DNA from: Malania oleifera
Lineage: Eukaryota; Streptophyta; Magnoliopsida; Santalales; Ximeniaceae
NCBI RefSeq assembly: GCF_029873635.1
Contig: NC_080425.1
Span: forward strand, 39,683,390 to 39,747,389
Direction of reading: 5' to 3'
Length of the DNA: 64,000 nucleotides
Position 1 is the stretch's first letter. The number at the start of each line of letters is the position of its first letter. The notes under the pieces were generated by a model. The model ran no database searches. It was not told where the DNA came from and was given only the letters and a program-made list of their open reading frames with translations. The translations under genes and the position numbers were made by a program. Positions 13,409 through 28,400 of the stretch are shown piece after piece.

Positions 13409-16400
13409 CTAGAAGATCCGCTACAGAAATCATATATCTTTTGAGAAGATTAATGGAAAATTTTAAAGAAAAGAAGGGATGTGCATATGGTTTCTATTGA
13501 CTTAGAGGGAAGCCTATGATAGATACTTAGGGAAGTTCCATGGTGAGTTTTACGACAGGAAGAAATTAAAGATATGTACAATAGAGTATTGACTAGAGTT
13601 AGGACCACATGTAGAGAGTCTAAGGAACTTCCATCATAGTAGGTGTACATCACAGATCTACTTTGATCCCTTATCTTTTTTAAACTAGTGACGGATGAAC
13701 ATACTAAGGGTATCCAAAATGAGGTTCCATGGTTTATGTTAGATGATATTTGTCTTGATTGATGGAATTAGGGATAGAGTAGAATCCGATTTAAAATTAT
13801 GGAGAGAAACTTTAGAATCTAGAGGTTTTTGCATAAGTAGAAACAAGATAGAGTATATGAAATTTCAGTCATGGTAGGCGAAATATTGGAGAAAATATTA
13901 AACTTGATGGTCAAGAAATTAATAGCACTACTATATTTTGGTACCTTGGATCTATTATACAAGCTAAAGGAGAAATCAAAGAAGACATTATATTTAGACT
14001 TATAGGGTGGGTCAAATAGAGAAATGCTTTGGAAGTGATGTGCAATTGTGTACACCCTTAAAATTTAAAGGTGGTTATAAGACCAGCTATGCTATATAAA
14101 TCAAAATATTGACAACTAAGAAACAATATATCCAATAAGTAAAAGTCGTCGAAATGAGAATAATAAGGTGGATGAGCGGTATAACATTAAAAGACAAATT
14201 AAAGAATGAATATATTCATGGTAACTTGCACATAGCACCTATAGAAGATAAGATACGGGAGGAGCATCTCAGATGGTTTGGCATTTGCAATGTAAAACAA
14301 GAAATGAGCTAGTTACTGTTAGTGGTAGTAGAAAAGGTAGGGCATACCTATAATAACTTGAAAGGGGATAGTAAGGACTTAATGACCCTTAAATTATCAA
14401 AGGAAATTACCCACAATCGAGCAAATTGGCGGAAAATAATACATATAGCCGACCCTACCAAGTGGTACTCAAGGCTTGGTTTGTTACTGCTCTTGTTGAT
14501 AGAAAATGAATACGCACAATTCAAATTCAAAAATAGTAGATGGAATGAGCATCGTGTTATGTATATAGATGAACATGTAAAGAATATCCATGCACATATT
14601 CATGCATGACTTAAACCATTAAAACATGCTATCATCTTCAATAACAACCCATTTATGTCTAAGAAGCTTAATATAGACAATACATAAACACTTGGTGTTC
14701 TTAAGAAACTCAAAAAATTAGACATTAATACAATTAAATCCACTCTTCATAGACAAACTATTTGCAATCCCAAATAAGATCAATTCAAGATAATGGAAAG
14801 TTGAAGGAATTCCAACAAAAGCGCCCATAGCCAAGATTAAGTGAAGGAAAAAACACCTCTCCCCCCCAATAAAAAATCAAAGGGGACTAAGGGGAGGAAT
14901 TATTCTTTTCCAATCAAATGCACCCAAAAATATCAAACACCAACACTCCCCAAAAACATATATTCCTTATTTCATCAAAAACAATCAACACCACAAAGGA
15001 AATAACTTCTTCAAGGAATCTGGGCACTCTGCTCAACAATTTTATATATATATGGCAGAAAGGTAATGCAAGAAAATATGGGTACCAGCCTCATTATTCC
15101 ACCTGTAGATAACACAATTATCAGGAGATAAGACATTATTAGGCATTCCCATATACAAATATTATCCTATTGGAATTGAAGAGCATGCGAAAGCCTTAAC
15201 TTTTCAAAGGAACCATAGCCATCCAGATAACCTTCTTTAAGGAAATGAATCGTCAGTCATAGTCTAAGAAAGACGCACACAAAAAGAATTACAACAAAAA
15301 CAATCAAAGCTATCAAACACCAAACGCTCTAGTAAGGAGAATAAGACATACAGCAGGATTTAAGAAATAAACTCATCCACCTATCTATATTAAGATGATT
15401 GGAAAAAAAAAAAAAATGAAGGTTCCAAGAAGTAGAACCACCGTCTCGAAGATAGAATTTACAAAAGGAACATCAAGAATGAATAGGTGGTAAAGATGAA
15501 GGAAAGCATAAAGAATGAAACTTCCCTTTCCATCAGAAAGGGCTTATTCTGACCAATCTTTTTCTTCTGGCTGAGTCATTCCAGACCTACTACAGTTACT
15601 AATGTAGATTTGAGTGAATGAACTCATTAGCTTTTGGTTTTTCCTTGCTTTTCAGTCAGTTCATTGTTAATATATTTATTGTTGCATTCAAGTATTTGTC
15701 AGATTGGTTTACGGCACACCATCAAACTTGTAAATTATCTAATAACTGCCTTCAAGCAATTAGATGTGGAGTGGAGACATCATAAAAGATCAGCTTTCGA
15801 TCAATAGAGTTGGCATGGATGGGTTGCTATTAAGTTTATATATTTTTCCCTTTCTCATCATGTGTCTTGCATAGAGTCTGAGAAAATCAATAACCTACAG
15901 TTACATCATCTATTGTTCCCTCTGGCCTTCAATAGAGGAATGATCAGCATACATATTTCTCAAGAAAAATACAGTACCTGGTGAAGAATGTAGTATTTTC
16001 AATAATCTTATTTTTATTCTTCCACTACTGGAGTTGCTTACTTGTTGGAAATCCCTCTAAAAATATTTATAAACAAAGGAACTTATTAGAAGAGAAGAGT
16101 TGACAACAAAAGAAAAATGTGGAAAAGAAAAGAAAATCGAGAGCATAAGAAATCCTCCCTTTAAAACAAAAACAAAAAATTACACCAGAAGATCATCATA
16201 ATCTGAAAGCCAAGTCAATGAAGCAGAGCCAACCAGTCCTGCTGCAGGTCTCCCAGAGAAACATGATGAAAACAGCCATTAGTCGACACCCATGATGACA
16301 TAAGATAAACCACTCTACTCCAAACCAAATTATTAGCTGTGGCTGCCCCTTTGAAAATGCTGGCATTTCTCTCCAACCAAACACACAAATAATAGCCATA

Positions 16401-19400
16401 ATAGTGCACCTCCACAAGGCTTTCCTATCCTTCCCTTTTCCAAAACCTCTAAAAGTGATGGAGCAAAAATCCTTCAAAGTACATAGCAAATAATTTATTC
16501 TAGTCTTCACCACAAAGCAAATAATTTATTCTAGACAACCCAAGTAAAGGGGAAAAATGTGAGCAAGTCTCCCCACTACTCAAACAAAGGACAGAAACAT
16601 CCAGTGGTAGGGCCTTTCTTCTCTTCTGAAGCACATCATTAGTATTACTTCTATCAAGTACCACAGTCCAAATAAATGCTTTAAATTTTTAGGGAGCTTT
16701 AGCTTTCAAAGGATTCTAATTAGGTTTGCGAGTCAAAAAAGAGCAAAATGATTTACAAGAGAAATCCCCAAAAGGATCCAAACTCCAAACCCTTTTATCA
16801 TTCCACAAATTAACATAAAGAGAATCAAGCAAAATGGATAAAGGAGCCAACTCATCAATCTCTCTATCGTTGAAATTTCTCCCAAAATGGAAATTCCCAG
16901 AGAAACTATCCCCTTGCAAAAAAAAAAAATCAGAAATAGGGGAATAATGAAGAATAGAGACTCAATAAAGATGGGGAAAAGCAATAGCCAATGGCATCGC
17001 CACAATCCAAAGGTCCTCCCAGAAACGAATTCGCGCTATGTTCTGGATTTTAAGAAAGAAAATAATCATAAATCTGAGATATAAACTTCCAAGGACTTGC
17101 AGGAGTAATATTAACACCAACTTTAGCATCCCACCCTTCTGTAATATACCAAGTTTACTACAAATTACCTTATGCCAAAGAGAATTAGATTCTGAAGGAA
17201 ATCATCATAACCATTTCTCCACCAAGGAAATGTTTTTGGACACCAAATTAAAAAGAGAGCCAGATCTCCCTCCCTTTAGACCTACAGACAGTCTCCCAAC
17301 CTACAAGGTGATGTCTTTTACTCTCTCCCCCACTCAACCACGAGAATCCCTCATTAATTTCTCAAGCCTGCGTGCCACTCCCACAGGAATTCTAAAAAGA
17401 GAAAGATAATAAAATGGATTGGAGGAAAGACACGCATGGATAAGAGTAATATGACCCCCTAAGGTGAAAAAAGCTCCTTTCCACCCATCCAGTCTCCTAG
17501 CCACTCTCAAAATCAGGATCACATAAAGAATCAGCATTAGGTTACCACCAAAGGGAGCACCTAAATATATAATCGGCCAATTCAAAACCGCACAACCCAC
17601 AAGCCTAACAAAAGGGTCAACATTAATACCAAGACCCACCAGACCACTCTTGGAAAAGTTAATCTTCAAACCGGAATCATTCTCAAAAACCTTAAGGATA
17701 GATAGCAAATTAGAAAAGCGAACAATGTTATCTGTGAGGAAGAGAATAGTATCATCTGCAAATTGGAGATGTGAAATGACACATTCCTCATTTCCTACCT
17801 TAATCCCCTCCACCAGCCCTTTATCAATTCCTCTCAGTCACTGCTCAAACCATCAACTACAATAGTAAAGAGAAAAGGGAAAGGGGATCCCCCCGTCTAA
17901 GACCCCTGGACGCATGAAACCAAGACCTAGCCTCCCCATTAACTAAAACAGGAAGGCTGCAGAAGATAAGCATCCTCTAATCCATTTCCTCCACCTCAGA
18001 CCAAAACCTTTTTTATCCATAATTTGTCCAAGAAACTCTAGTTCAGCCTATCATAGGCTTTTTCAAAATCCAGTTTCAGCACTAGACCCCTCTTTTTCCT
18101 ACCGACAGCATCTTCAACCACCTCATTAGCTATCAAAACAGCATCAAGGATCTATCTATCACCTCTAAAAGCGCTCTGGCTAAGAGAGATAGTGTCATCC
18201 AAAACCATAGCCAATCTCTTAGATAACAACTTTTGACCATAGAACTCAGAAGTTAAAGATACTGCTATAATCACCATACAAATTAGAATATTAATTATTA
18301 AGATCCTAAGATGCATTCTGTGTAAAACCAAATATAAGGAGTGCTTCTTTGATCAAGTCTCCTTTGAGGTGGGAAATAGGGAGTCAGTTCTGGCATGATA
18401 GCTGGTGCAGTGGATCTCCATTGAAGAGGCAGTTTCCTTTTTGGGCTTTAAGAATACAGCCCAATACATGTTTCTATTGCTCCAAAAGCCCCAAAAGGTT
18501 TACGTGTGGCCCAAAGTCTTCAAAGCTGGAGCAAAATAGCTTCCAGCCTCCCATCAATGAGCAGATTCAGCAGAATCTGCATTCAACTTCCCTGGAGTTC
18601 AGCACCCCAGTCCTCTACTCCTATTTGAAGTTCAGCAGCCCAGTACCTGAATTTTCTCTCCTGTTCGACAACCACAGAGTCCTCCATCTGGTGACTGATG
18701 TTCAATCAGCAGCAGCCAGCACCATTGGTGTTTATCAACAATTCTTTGGTGTTCAACAACCAGACTTCTTGGTGTTCAACAAGAACTCAGTCCTCAGTCC
18801 TCTTCTTTCTTTGGTGTTCGACAAGGACACCTTAGTCCTCTTCAACACAGAATTCTTGTTGTCAATCAGCAGCAGCCAAGAAAAATAGCCAAGCCAGCAG
18901 GCCCAGTAGAGCTGCACAGGTGTGTTTCGAAACAGATCTGCTTCTTCAAAGCGTTCAAGAAAGACTCACCAGAGCTCTGTTTTTTCTCCTCCTCCTTTTC
19001 TTGCTTTTCCTCTTTTTCTTCTTTTTTATTGTAAGAACTTTTTATTGTATTTTTAACTTCTTATACTTACGAAGTTACTAGCCAAGTTTGGTATTAAGAC
19101 TCATTATAAAGTTCCACATATATAATTTTTTTATATTTATTTTACATTGAAAGTAGAGTCTTACGATTCTAGATCCGATTCTACAATTGGATCCTGCAGA
19201 CCCCTCCAATGATCCCACTTAGGATCCTGATTCTGACAACCTTGAGTGTCAAATATTTCTATACAATATTATGTAAACATATATCTAATATATACTAATA
19301 TATAATGAATGAAATTTTCAAATATATATTTGCCAATTTAAATTATAAATTTATTATGCACACACAAAGCATGTGCTCCATCATTAGTTTTATTTGGAAA

Positions 19401-22400
19401 TATATAGAGCACCAAAGAGAACAATGAAAGTTTAATACTGGCCAATAAAAATTAAAATGCCTAAATATTCAACTTGCATCTTATGAATGATTTTAAAAAT
19501 ACAAAAAAAAAAAAAAACAAAATTCTCAAAATTTCCATCAAAATTTTGAACTTTCCACCACCATTGAAATCGAAAAAGCCATCAATTTCAATCTCACAAA
19601 ATTTCCATAATGATGCAAGGGCAGCATCAATGGTCTACAGCCATAGGAGAAATAAGAAGAAATTGAGGTGAGGAAGGAGAAGAGAGGAAAGAGGAGATAC
19701 GAGAGGAAACACACATTCAATTTCAATTTCAAATTCAACAACTGTCTAAAACATGGCTTTCACACAAAATTTATAAGAAAGCCTCTTCACATGAAAATTC
19801 ACATATGCCCCTAAAACTACAATTAATTACAAACATACCCCTAGAATACACAGGTATAACAAACAACCCCCGAGTACACATAATACTATACTAATTAAGC
19901 TAAACACATAATAAACTACTAACTAAACCCAACAACCCCTTAACCCAAATCTTCTTAATTATTCTCCAACAAAGATCTTCCCAAGGTCTTGGTTCTTGTC
20001 CTACACTCCTACATCACATAATTTCCACAAATCATCCCAAATTTATTCAAGTCCCAAATTTTCAACAAAATATGTTGAAAATTTGACCATAGAACAATTT
20101 TTTTCTTGAAATTGAAATCTGAAATTAAAACCCAAATCAAAATTGGTCTTAGTAAATCTTCTTCTTTATTGAAAATAAAGATTATTACATGAAGGCTTTG
20201 AATGACAGCTTTTAGACTTCGATATAAGCTACAGCATTTTAATTTACCTTTTATGTATCAGCTGTACTTGCATAATAACCAATATTTAACTGATTATGAA
20301 TTATTTATCCTAATTGAATATGTTTAATGTGGTTGTTTTATTACATTGGTATTATACACTCATACCTGAGCATGGCGTATTTTATTTAAGATATTCCAGC
20401 TCCAAATCTTGCTATGTTATGTCCATTAGCAGTTTCTAAAGTTCCATGAGAAATTCCACGCTCTATTACTAACTTTGCTCATTTAAAAAAAAAAATCAAA
20501 ATCCAAATTGAAATTAGAAATTTCCGTAGTTTTGAAGACATAAAATTTTAGCCAGAATCAAAGTATTAAACCTTGCTTAGACCATATATATTTTATGCTG
20601 CTAAAAGATTAGAAACTAGTAAAGCTGTCAAAGAATTACAAAGGTTGCAACAGATTATCATGTTAGAAACCCCTCAGCCTGGAGAAGATTGCTAAATATA
20701 AACATAAAGAATAAAAAGTCATGATGCGGTACCTTGTGACATCATCTGGGGATCCTATGTTCTTGATAACAACGGCTAACAAGCTTTCACGAAAATTGAA
20801 GTGAGGAACAGCATCTAGTAAAGTGCAAACACAGCAGATAGCCACATGATGAAATTCAGACTGCTTTTCAAAGGCTATCAACTTCTGCAGGTAGACCTGT
20901 GAAAAAAGCATTTTAAAGGGAAAGAGAGGCGCCGCGGGGGGGGGGGGGGGGGGGGGGGGGGGGGTGGTTGTGGTTGGGGAGCATAACAAACAAGTAACAC
21001 ATCTAAAACTACTCATAACATGGAATCAGAAATAAAACACACAAATATGATCAAATTATTTTATTTATAGAAGCACTCAGAAATTTTTAAGCATTTCACA
21101 TGATAGTTCACTAAAAGGGCACCCCTAAACCATAAGGCTCCCCACTTTGCGAGGGTAGGGGAAGGGTTGTCATGGTGTACGCAGCCTTACCCCTGCTTTT
21201 ATGCAGAGAGTCTGTTTCCTTGGACTCGAATCCGTGACCAAACCGGTCACAAAGGAGCAACCTTACCATTGATACAAGGCCTGCCCTCATTTTACATGAT
21301 AGTTCACTATTGCATCAAAATAATCTTATCACCATTTTCAGTTCATGTCTATTTTCAAAAGCAGATCCATGTCAATAAACAAAGGGGATAATCCGCATGG
21401 CCACTCTAACCATTAAGACTTATTTTTAATGGGGTGCCAACCCAATCCTTCAACCTTTGATCTAATCCAAATTTTATTTATGTACAAATCCATATAAAAT
21501 TTCCACCATAATGAGCTTTAGATCATCAATCTCTAAACCAGAATCTAACTCCAATTCCCAAAACTCTTACTTTTACAACTTGCAAGTTTATGAACAAAGA
21601 AGTATTACGGTGTCCTTTCTTCCAATTTCACATAATATTTCAACAACCAACTAATATCTTCTCACTAAATCTCTTCCAAATTATTTTTCAAATTAGCCCT
21701 GCCAGTTCTCCATTCATCATCCAAGGAATCATCCTTCAAGCCATCAATAATTAATATTTCTGGAAAAAATCCATTTTCCTCTCTAAGAACACCAAAATCT
21801 CCCAATTCCAAACATCACATATTCTGCAGAACACGGCTTTCCCCATAAATTTAAAACTCCTGAAACCCTGCGAAAAGAATTCATCACCACCTCACACTTC
21901 TCCTAAATAATGAAGAATAAGTTGCAAATTCTCAACCAAAAAAAAAATGGAGCAAGATCCATTTAAACCTGATTCAACTCAAGAATGATACAAGACTGAT
22001 CGGTGAACAGTGACATAAATAGTAACATCACAGAAGACAAAACATCGAAACACATGGGGTGTCTTGCCATAAACTCAACTGCTCATTTAATATCAACTCT
22101 ACCAAGGCAATTACATGATAAATAAAAGGCATGGCTTGGAACAAAGAACTTTGTGGGAACCAAACAAGCCTAGAACCCAAGTTTTAATGAGGAACGAAAT
22201 GTAGTCAGATTTTTAGAAACTTACTAGACTGCAATGGCCAAGGCTCAACTTCAGACCTCAGCCCTAACTTGACCAAAATAAGATCCATGGATCACAACTA
22301 TGGCCCATTCAGCATATGAAAGCTGTTATGATGCAATAAACTACCAACAACAATTATTTACCAATAATTTTATTTTTAGGCTTTAAAAATGGCTCTCTTT

Positions 22401-25400
22401 TCTAACCATGTAATCGCTACTGCGTGATTCACGTCAGCATAAGAACAAGAACCCAGACAAGCACTGCTACTTGTAACAATCCTCTTAGACATCAGATCCC
22501 ACCTAATCAAAGTATTCTTCTCAACATTAATACCAGGTTGCATGCTCAACAGAGCACAATCATTTTCCAGCTAGCCATAAGCTACACCATGTTCTTCAGA
22601 AGTGTGTGCAAAAGTAATTCCCCTCAATAACTAGAGTCACACCCCATTTAATAGGACAAATGGACAATAGATGATCTCGCCAAAAACTTCATCTCTGTTA
22701 CCACATAAACTGTCAAATAGAAATTCAGACTCAAGACTAAAGATGAGTAATCCTCTACATCACTGCCAGTACAATCAGAACTTTCCTTAAAAACCTGTCC
22801 CACCTGAATATCCTCAACACCGCAGGCATCCGAATTCAGGAGTTCAGGCTTCTCCACCTTCATCTTGGCTATCACATAGACCTCTGAGAGAGATGTCCAA
22901 CACAACCTTCGGTAAATCTCTTGCAGCCTCAATCCCTTCAGACATTGTAGCATCAATAAGATAAATATCACACATTACCAATACAATTTCAATGAAACAT
23001 TTTTATGCTTTCAGAATAATAGGTGACTCGGACCTCACTGAATCAAGCTACTCAATACCTGGAATTTTCTTTTGGACTTCTTATCAGTCTAAACCAGATG
23101 CTTCTCCGATACTTCATTCTTTGTATATAAAAGTAATGCATTCTCAATCATGGAGGAAAGACCAACCTTCGTGAGCTACTCAGTTTTCATGTTAGCCCAA
23201 AGATTATTTGGCTGCTCTGGAATGGAAGCCTGTTCAGCCAGCAGGCCGGTGCACCTATGCAGACCCAAGTTCTTTCTTTACTGGGCTTTCTTGAAAATTC
23301 AAATTTAATCTAGAGCCTCTGAAGATTTTGGGCTTGAAATCACAGCCTATGCTCTTCCCTAAAGCAGCTAACATGCAGCTAATCACTTGTCCCTGGCCAC
23401 TTTACCACTACTGCAGAATGCAGATTCCCACGGACATGCATCTGTGTATATCATTTGTTAAAGCACAAAAGTAGTAATCTGTAGATGTGGTTTCGCCTCC
23501 ACCAAAACGAGTAAATCAAATTAAAACGCTAACAACAATCTAACTTTCTTTGAACAGAGTAGCCATCCCCACGCACCAGAATTTGTGGCCACTGCAAGTC
23601 TAAATGCATCATTGTTACTTCAATTGACTTCTGGAACTTCCAAAGAACTCCTAGAGAGCATTTAGCAAATTATTATTCCAGAAAATGACAAGCTAAACAA
23701 TACAATCCATGTCAGATTGGGGCCCTTAATACACCATGCTGCAACTCACCAACACTCGAGAAATAACCTTAAGTCTATCAAAGCACCATTGCGAAAGTCA
23801 AAATACACTTTTAGCCCCCATGGTAACAAAAAATTTGATTTGATTAAAATAATGATGCAAATGCAACTATAAGCACAACCCTATACTCTAGTACCTTCAA
23901 ACGAGGGGCCACCCAAAACGGAATCCTCTTCATTGATAGTCTATTCTTTGAGAGGAAAAAAAAAAAATTAATACTTCTTTTGGTTCACAAAATGGAATAA
24001 GGTGGGATTATAGTAATTGACAAGAAAGTTGCTCATGCAAAAAAATTTGCAGTGTTATTCCATCAAACATGGAATAAAAATTCCTTGCCAATTCCATGCT
24101 ATGGATTAATAAAAATTTTTGAAATTTTTTGGGATTGGCTCTATGATGATTACGTATTATCTTTTATAAGCTACAAATCCCTATACAATGACCATTATAT
24201 TTCTGGAAATATACATTCTATGAACAAAATATACCAAAAGAAGAAGAAAAATACGGAGATGGGGGCAAGGTATGCTCTTACAAGCAAATGCATACATAGA
24301 GACAAGCCATTGAAAACAAGTGATTCTCTCCAACCAAATGCATGATTCTCTCCAACCAAATGCCTCAAAGCACTGCAATACTAGCATCCTTAACACTTCC
24401 AAAACCTCTAAAAGAAATAAGTATGAAAAAATCTAGCATGTGGATAGACCCAACGTTCTCCAAATAATAAACTTATCCCACAAACTACATTATTTAACAA
24501 CTAGGATTCCAAAATCAACCCATGCAGAAATTGATAAAACAGTTCACAATAACTCCCAATCACTCAAAAAACTCCGTCCTTTTACAGAACAATAAAGTTC
24601 ATATTTGTCCATCCCTCCACTTTCACAACTTCCAAAAAGCAACAACCTCCCATTTCCATGCACATCAGAGAAAGAAAGCTTTACTGTTAACTGTTTTAAT
24701 TCTTAAGACTTTACTTGCATGTTCTGCATGAACATTTAAAGATAATCTGAGGGAAAAGAAGTTGAGATTTTATGTGTTTCAAAGCTTTAATCCTCATTTT
24801 ATCACATCTTGTCATAAGACTCATAATGACCCAATTGCATCTTTTTTTATTTCTTGAGGGGGCCACTGTCTTGTGGAATTTTTCTTCAGGAGGAATTTGA
24901 GTGAGGAAAGGTGTCAGTGATTGACTACAGTTTGGTCTTTGAATGGGTCAGCAGATTCTTCTTGCAAATCTTTTTTCCATCATTTAACTGGTGATGCTTA
25001 TGATTCTTGCGTTCCTTTATAGTCATTGTTTTGGACAGCTAAAACTCCATTCAAAATTAAGGCTTTTATTTGGTCTGCTATTTTAGACAGGATTAATACT
25101 ATGAGTAATGATTGGCTCTAGGTTAGGATACCTTTGAAAGCTTTGTCTCCAAGTGTTTGCTCTCTTTGTTTGCAAACTAGTCAAACAGATGGCTCCATTT
25201 TTATTTTTATTTTTTTGCACTGCCCATTTTCTAAGGGCATTTGGAGCAGATTTTTTGGTGTTTGGGGGAAAATTGGAAATGCACTTCTGTTCTGGGAAAG
25301 TTTCTTTTTTCATATGGCATTTAGTTTGCAGCATCTAAGATGCCCTCCAACATTGTGGTTCCCAGGAATCTTGATACTCAGGATACAGGATACCCACATC

Positions 25401-28400
25401 TGGTTTCGAAGTGAGTTATTGATAGATTGCTGGGCATGTGGTATTCCCATTTTTGGTTCATTCCAGGGAATGATGATGAAATAACTTTCCACTCCCAAAA
25501 CATTCTTAAGTTGGACAAGTTAACAATCACCAAGAAAATGCTCATATATGGTATTGTAGCACAAAATTCAACAGATAAAATAATTCTAAAAAAGCTACCC
25601 AACTCATTGAAAACACAATATTGAAAGAAATAATTAAATAAGATTGTATATTACTACAAAAATCAATGGCTAATTCAATAGTTAAACTTTTTTAAAATAA
25701 TAATAATAAAAACAACAACAATAATAGTAAGTAGTAACAATAGTAATAAAAAATATGAAATTCATACGTATGCAAGTCAGGCTATGTTGTTTAACCATGT
25801 GCAGGTCACATCATAACTAGTGAATTTTTTTTTTTTAAATATAACTAGGATCTTTTTTCTCGCTTCATAATTTTTTATGGTGCCACCAGGTTGGGAACCC
25901 AGACATCCACCTTTAGAAAATGGGAATAGGGATGCCGGAATTGAAGAGTTTTGTGGGGATATGTACCATATAGAGAGTGGGATTCCCAATTATAAAGTGT
26001 GAAACAAACATGGGAATCATGAGGATTCCCAGGAATCAGTTGTCAAATCCATGAACCAAATGCCACAGCAAAGATTTAAGGGTTTTGGACATGTTAAGGA
26101 GGCAGAAATTCTTTGGAGATGTGCTCCTTTGCTGTTGTTTGGTTGGTTGGAGCGTAACTAAAGGGTTTTTAAGGGGAGGAAGGAACCAGATTTGAGGTGG
26201 AGTAGGGTTCTCTTTTCGCCTCTATGGTGTTCTGCCTTTGGTTTGTTTCCAGAGTGCAGCTTATTGATGTGCAATGTAACTGGATAGTTTGGTTGTTTTA
26301 AGTTGATTTTTCTTTATTTCCTAATAAACCGCTTGTCCTCTGTCATGTTGTAACTGTTTCTTATATTCTAATATAGTTTTCTTCTTTTATCCAAAAAAAA
26401 TGCCTCAATCCTCCATCACTACATATGCCCTGAGCAATTTCTTGTTCTAACATGCAGTACATACTGACTTTACCAAATTAGATGAAAAGCTTTGAAGAAT
26501 ATGAGTAAGTTGATGATCAAGAAAAGAACAAGAGGAGAAAGGGGACCGACCATAAAGGAGGTACACCCTATGGCCTTGGATCTGTCTATAAATACACACA
26601 AACACACCTACAGAGCGCTATACTACTGGCTTGAATCACGGGTTCAAGGCGTGGAAACAACTTCTTGCAAAAATGCAAGGTAAGGTTGCGCACTATAGAC
26701 CTATTGTGGTCTGCCCCTTCCCCAGACCCCGCATACGCGGGAGCTTTGTGTACCAGGCTGCTCTTTTTTAGTGCACATTCTCATTGCAAATATATGGGAT
26801 ATTCAAAAGAAATTGAGAATTGAACCATTTAGCTAATCATAGGGCTAATGGGCATAGAAGGATAGATGGGCAGCAAGAATAAAGGGTAAAAAAAAGGAAC
26901 TGGTGCAACAGCATCTTATATGCAGAAACATGAAAAGGCACCTTTTATGCAAACATGGATCTGGTAGAAATTGGGCAAAGTAATTTTTTTTCCAAACAAG
27001 GAACAAAGAAAATTCTAAGGAAATCAAGATTTTTCTTTTCATTGAAATTGGGCAAAGTAATTTTTTTTCCAAACAAGGAACAAAGAAAATCCTAAGGAAA
27101 TCAAGATTTTTTCTATTCATACTCTTAAAGCACTAAATACCAAGTCATACCTTGTAAGCAGACAAAAGAGTGGATTCAAAGAACCGGATCTTTTTAACAG
27201 CCTTCGAAACAGTCATCTCCTGCTCCTTTTCAGTGGGACACCTAATACGGTAGCTGATGCAACAATTCAAAACCAAAAGGACCATAAAAGACTATGTTGG
27301 TGATGCACAATGAGGGATAAATTTGATACAAAAACAGTGTGCAAACGGTACTCTAATATACAGGAGCCATACCCAGGAAGAATGTCTTTGAAAACAGCCA
27401 ACAAAGATAGCAGACCAAGCTTGACAATAGCACTATCATTATCCTTACAGATTTGCAACATCTCCTTAAGAAATCTAATATTAGATTCTGGATCTTGAAG
27501 CAGCATCATTCCCAGCTCTGCTAGCTTGCTCTTCTTTTTTTCCAATGCCTCTTCAGCTGAGAGATCTTCTTTCACTTCAGCCTAGACATTGAACACAGAT
27601 TTCTTTTATGGGATTCAGGATCAAGCTTAACAACAACACAGTTTAAAAAAAAAAGGGGGGGGTGGGAGGACCAACAATGAGCTACAGTAAATGGAAAAGC
27701 ATGTTTCAACTCTCAGCTTTATAAAAGCACACATATGGAGACAAGATAAATTTAAATTAATATTATATTTAAATAAATTGGAATTTGAAACAAAAACCAT
27801 TACTACAAGCAGTTGGATAGATATGAAAGGCAGTTAATCCGAAAAGAAAGATTTCGCTTCTGAAGACAGCAAGCAAGATGACAGTCATTTAAGTACATAT
27901 TATGAATTTGTATAACCATAAATTACTCAAGAATCAAACCTACAAAATATAAAATTCAATCAAAGAACCATAACAATGATCAATATTTACATTGGTAAAT
28001 CACAAATTCATATTAGATTACAGGTTGAACCAAGATGACACTGTAGAGGGCACAACCACGACTACAACATCGGTGTATCAGTAATCCTCCCAAGACAACT
28101 CTCAAACATCATTAAGCCATCTCAATGACTCAATGCTTCACCCCCCGCCCCACCCCCCCCCCAGCCCAAAAAAAAATTTTCTTTCGTTTATGGGCCCTCC
28201 ATCTCTAACTGATCAAAGCATTGGCAATTCAGCAAATGGTAAATAGGAGTATTAATTGGAGAAATACAAACAAAAAGTACCAGCACTTCTGCTTGAGAGG
28301 CTTGTTGCACTTCCTCCTTTTCAGCAAAGTCCTTTGCCTGTTTCTTTGCCTCTCTCTTACTCTTTTTAAGTTTTGCCCTTCTCTCTGCTTTTGTAAGCTT

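Noticed and set aside
20663..21016. Minus-strand frame with a long proline run
   Set aside because: It is NOC3 exon 6 read through the intron. The proline run is the translated C29 homopolymer, and real splice sites bound the exon.
21200..21293. tRNA gene (A box and B box present)
   Set aside because: The boxes are part of a SINE with a target duplication and SINE tail; no cloverleaf-compatible tRNA sequence is present.
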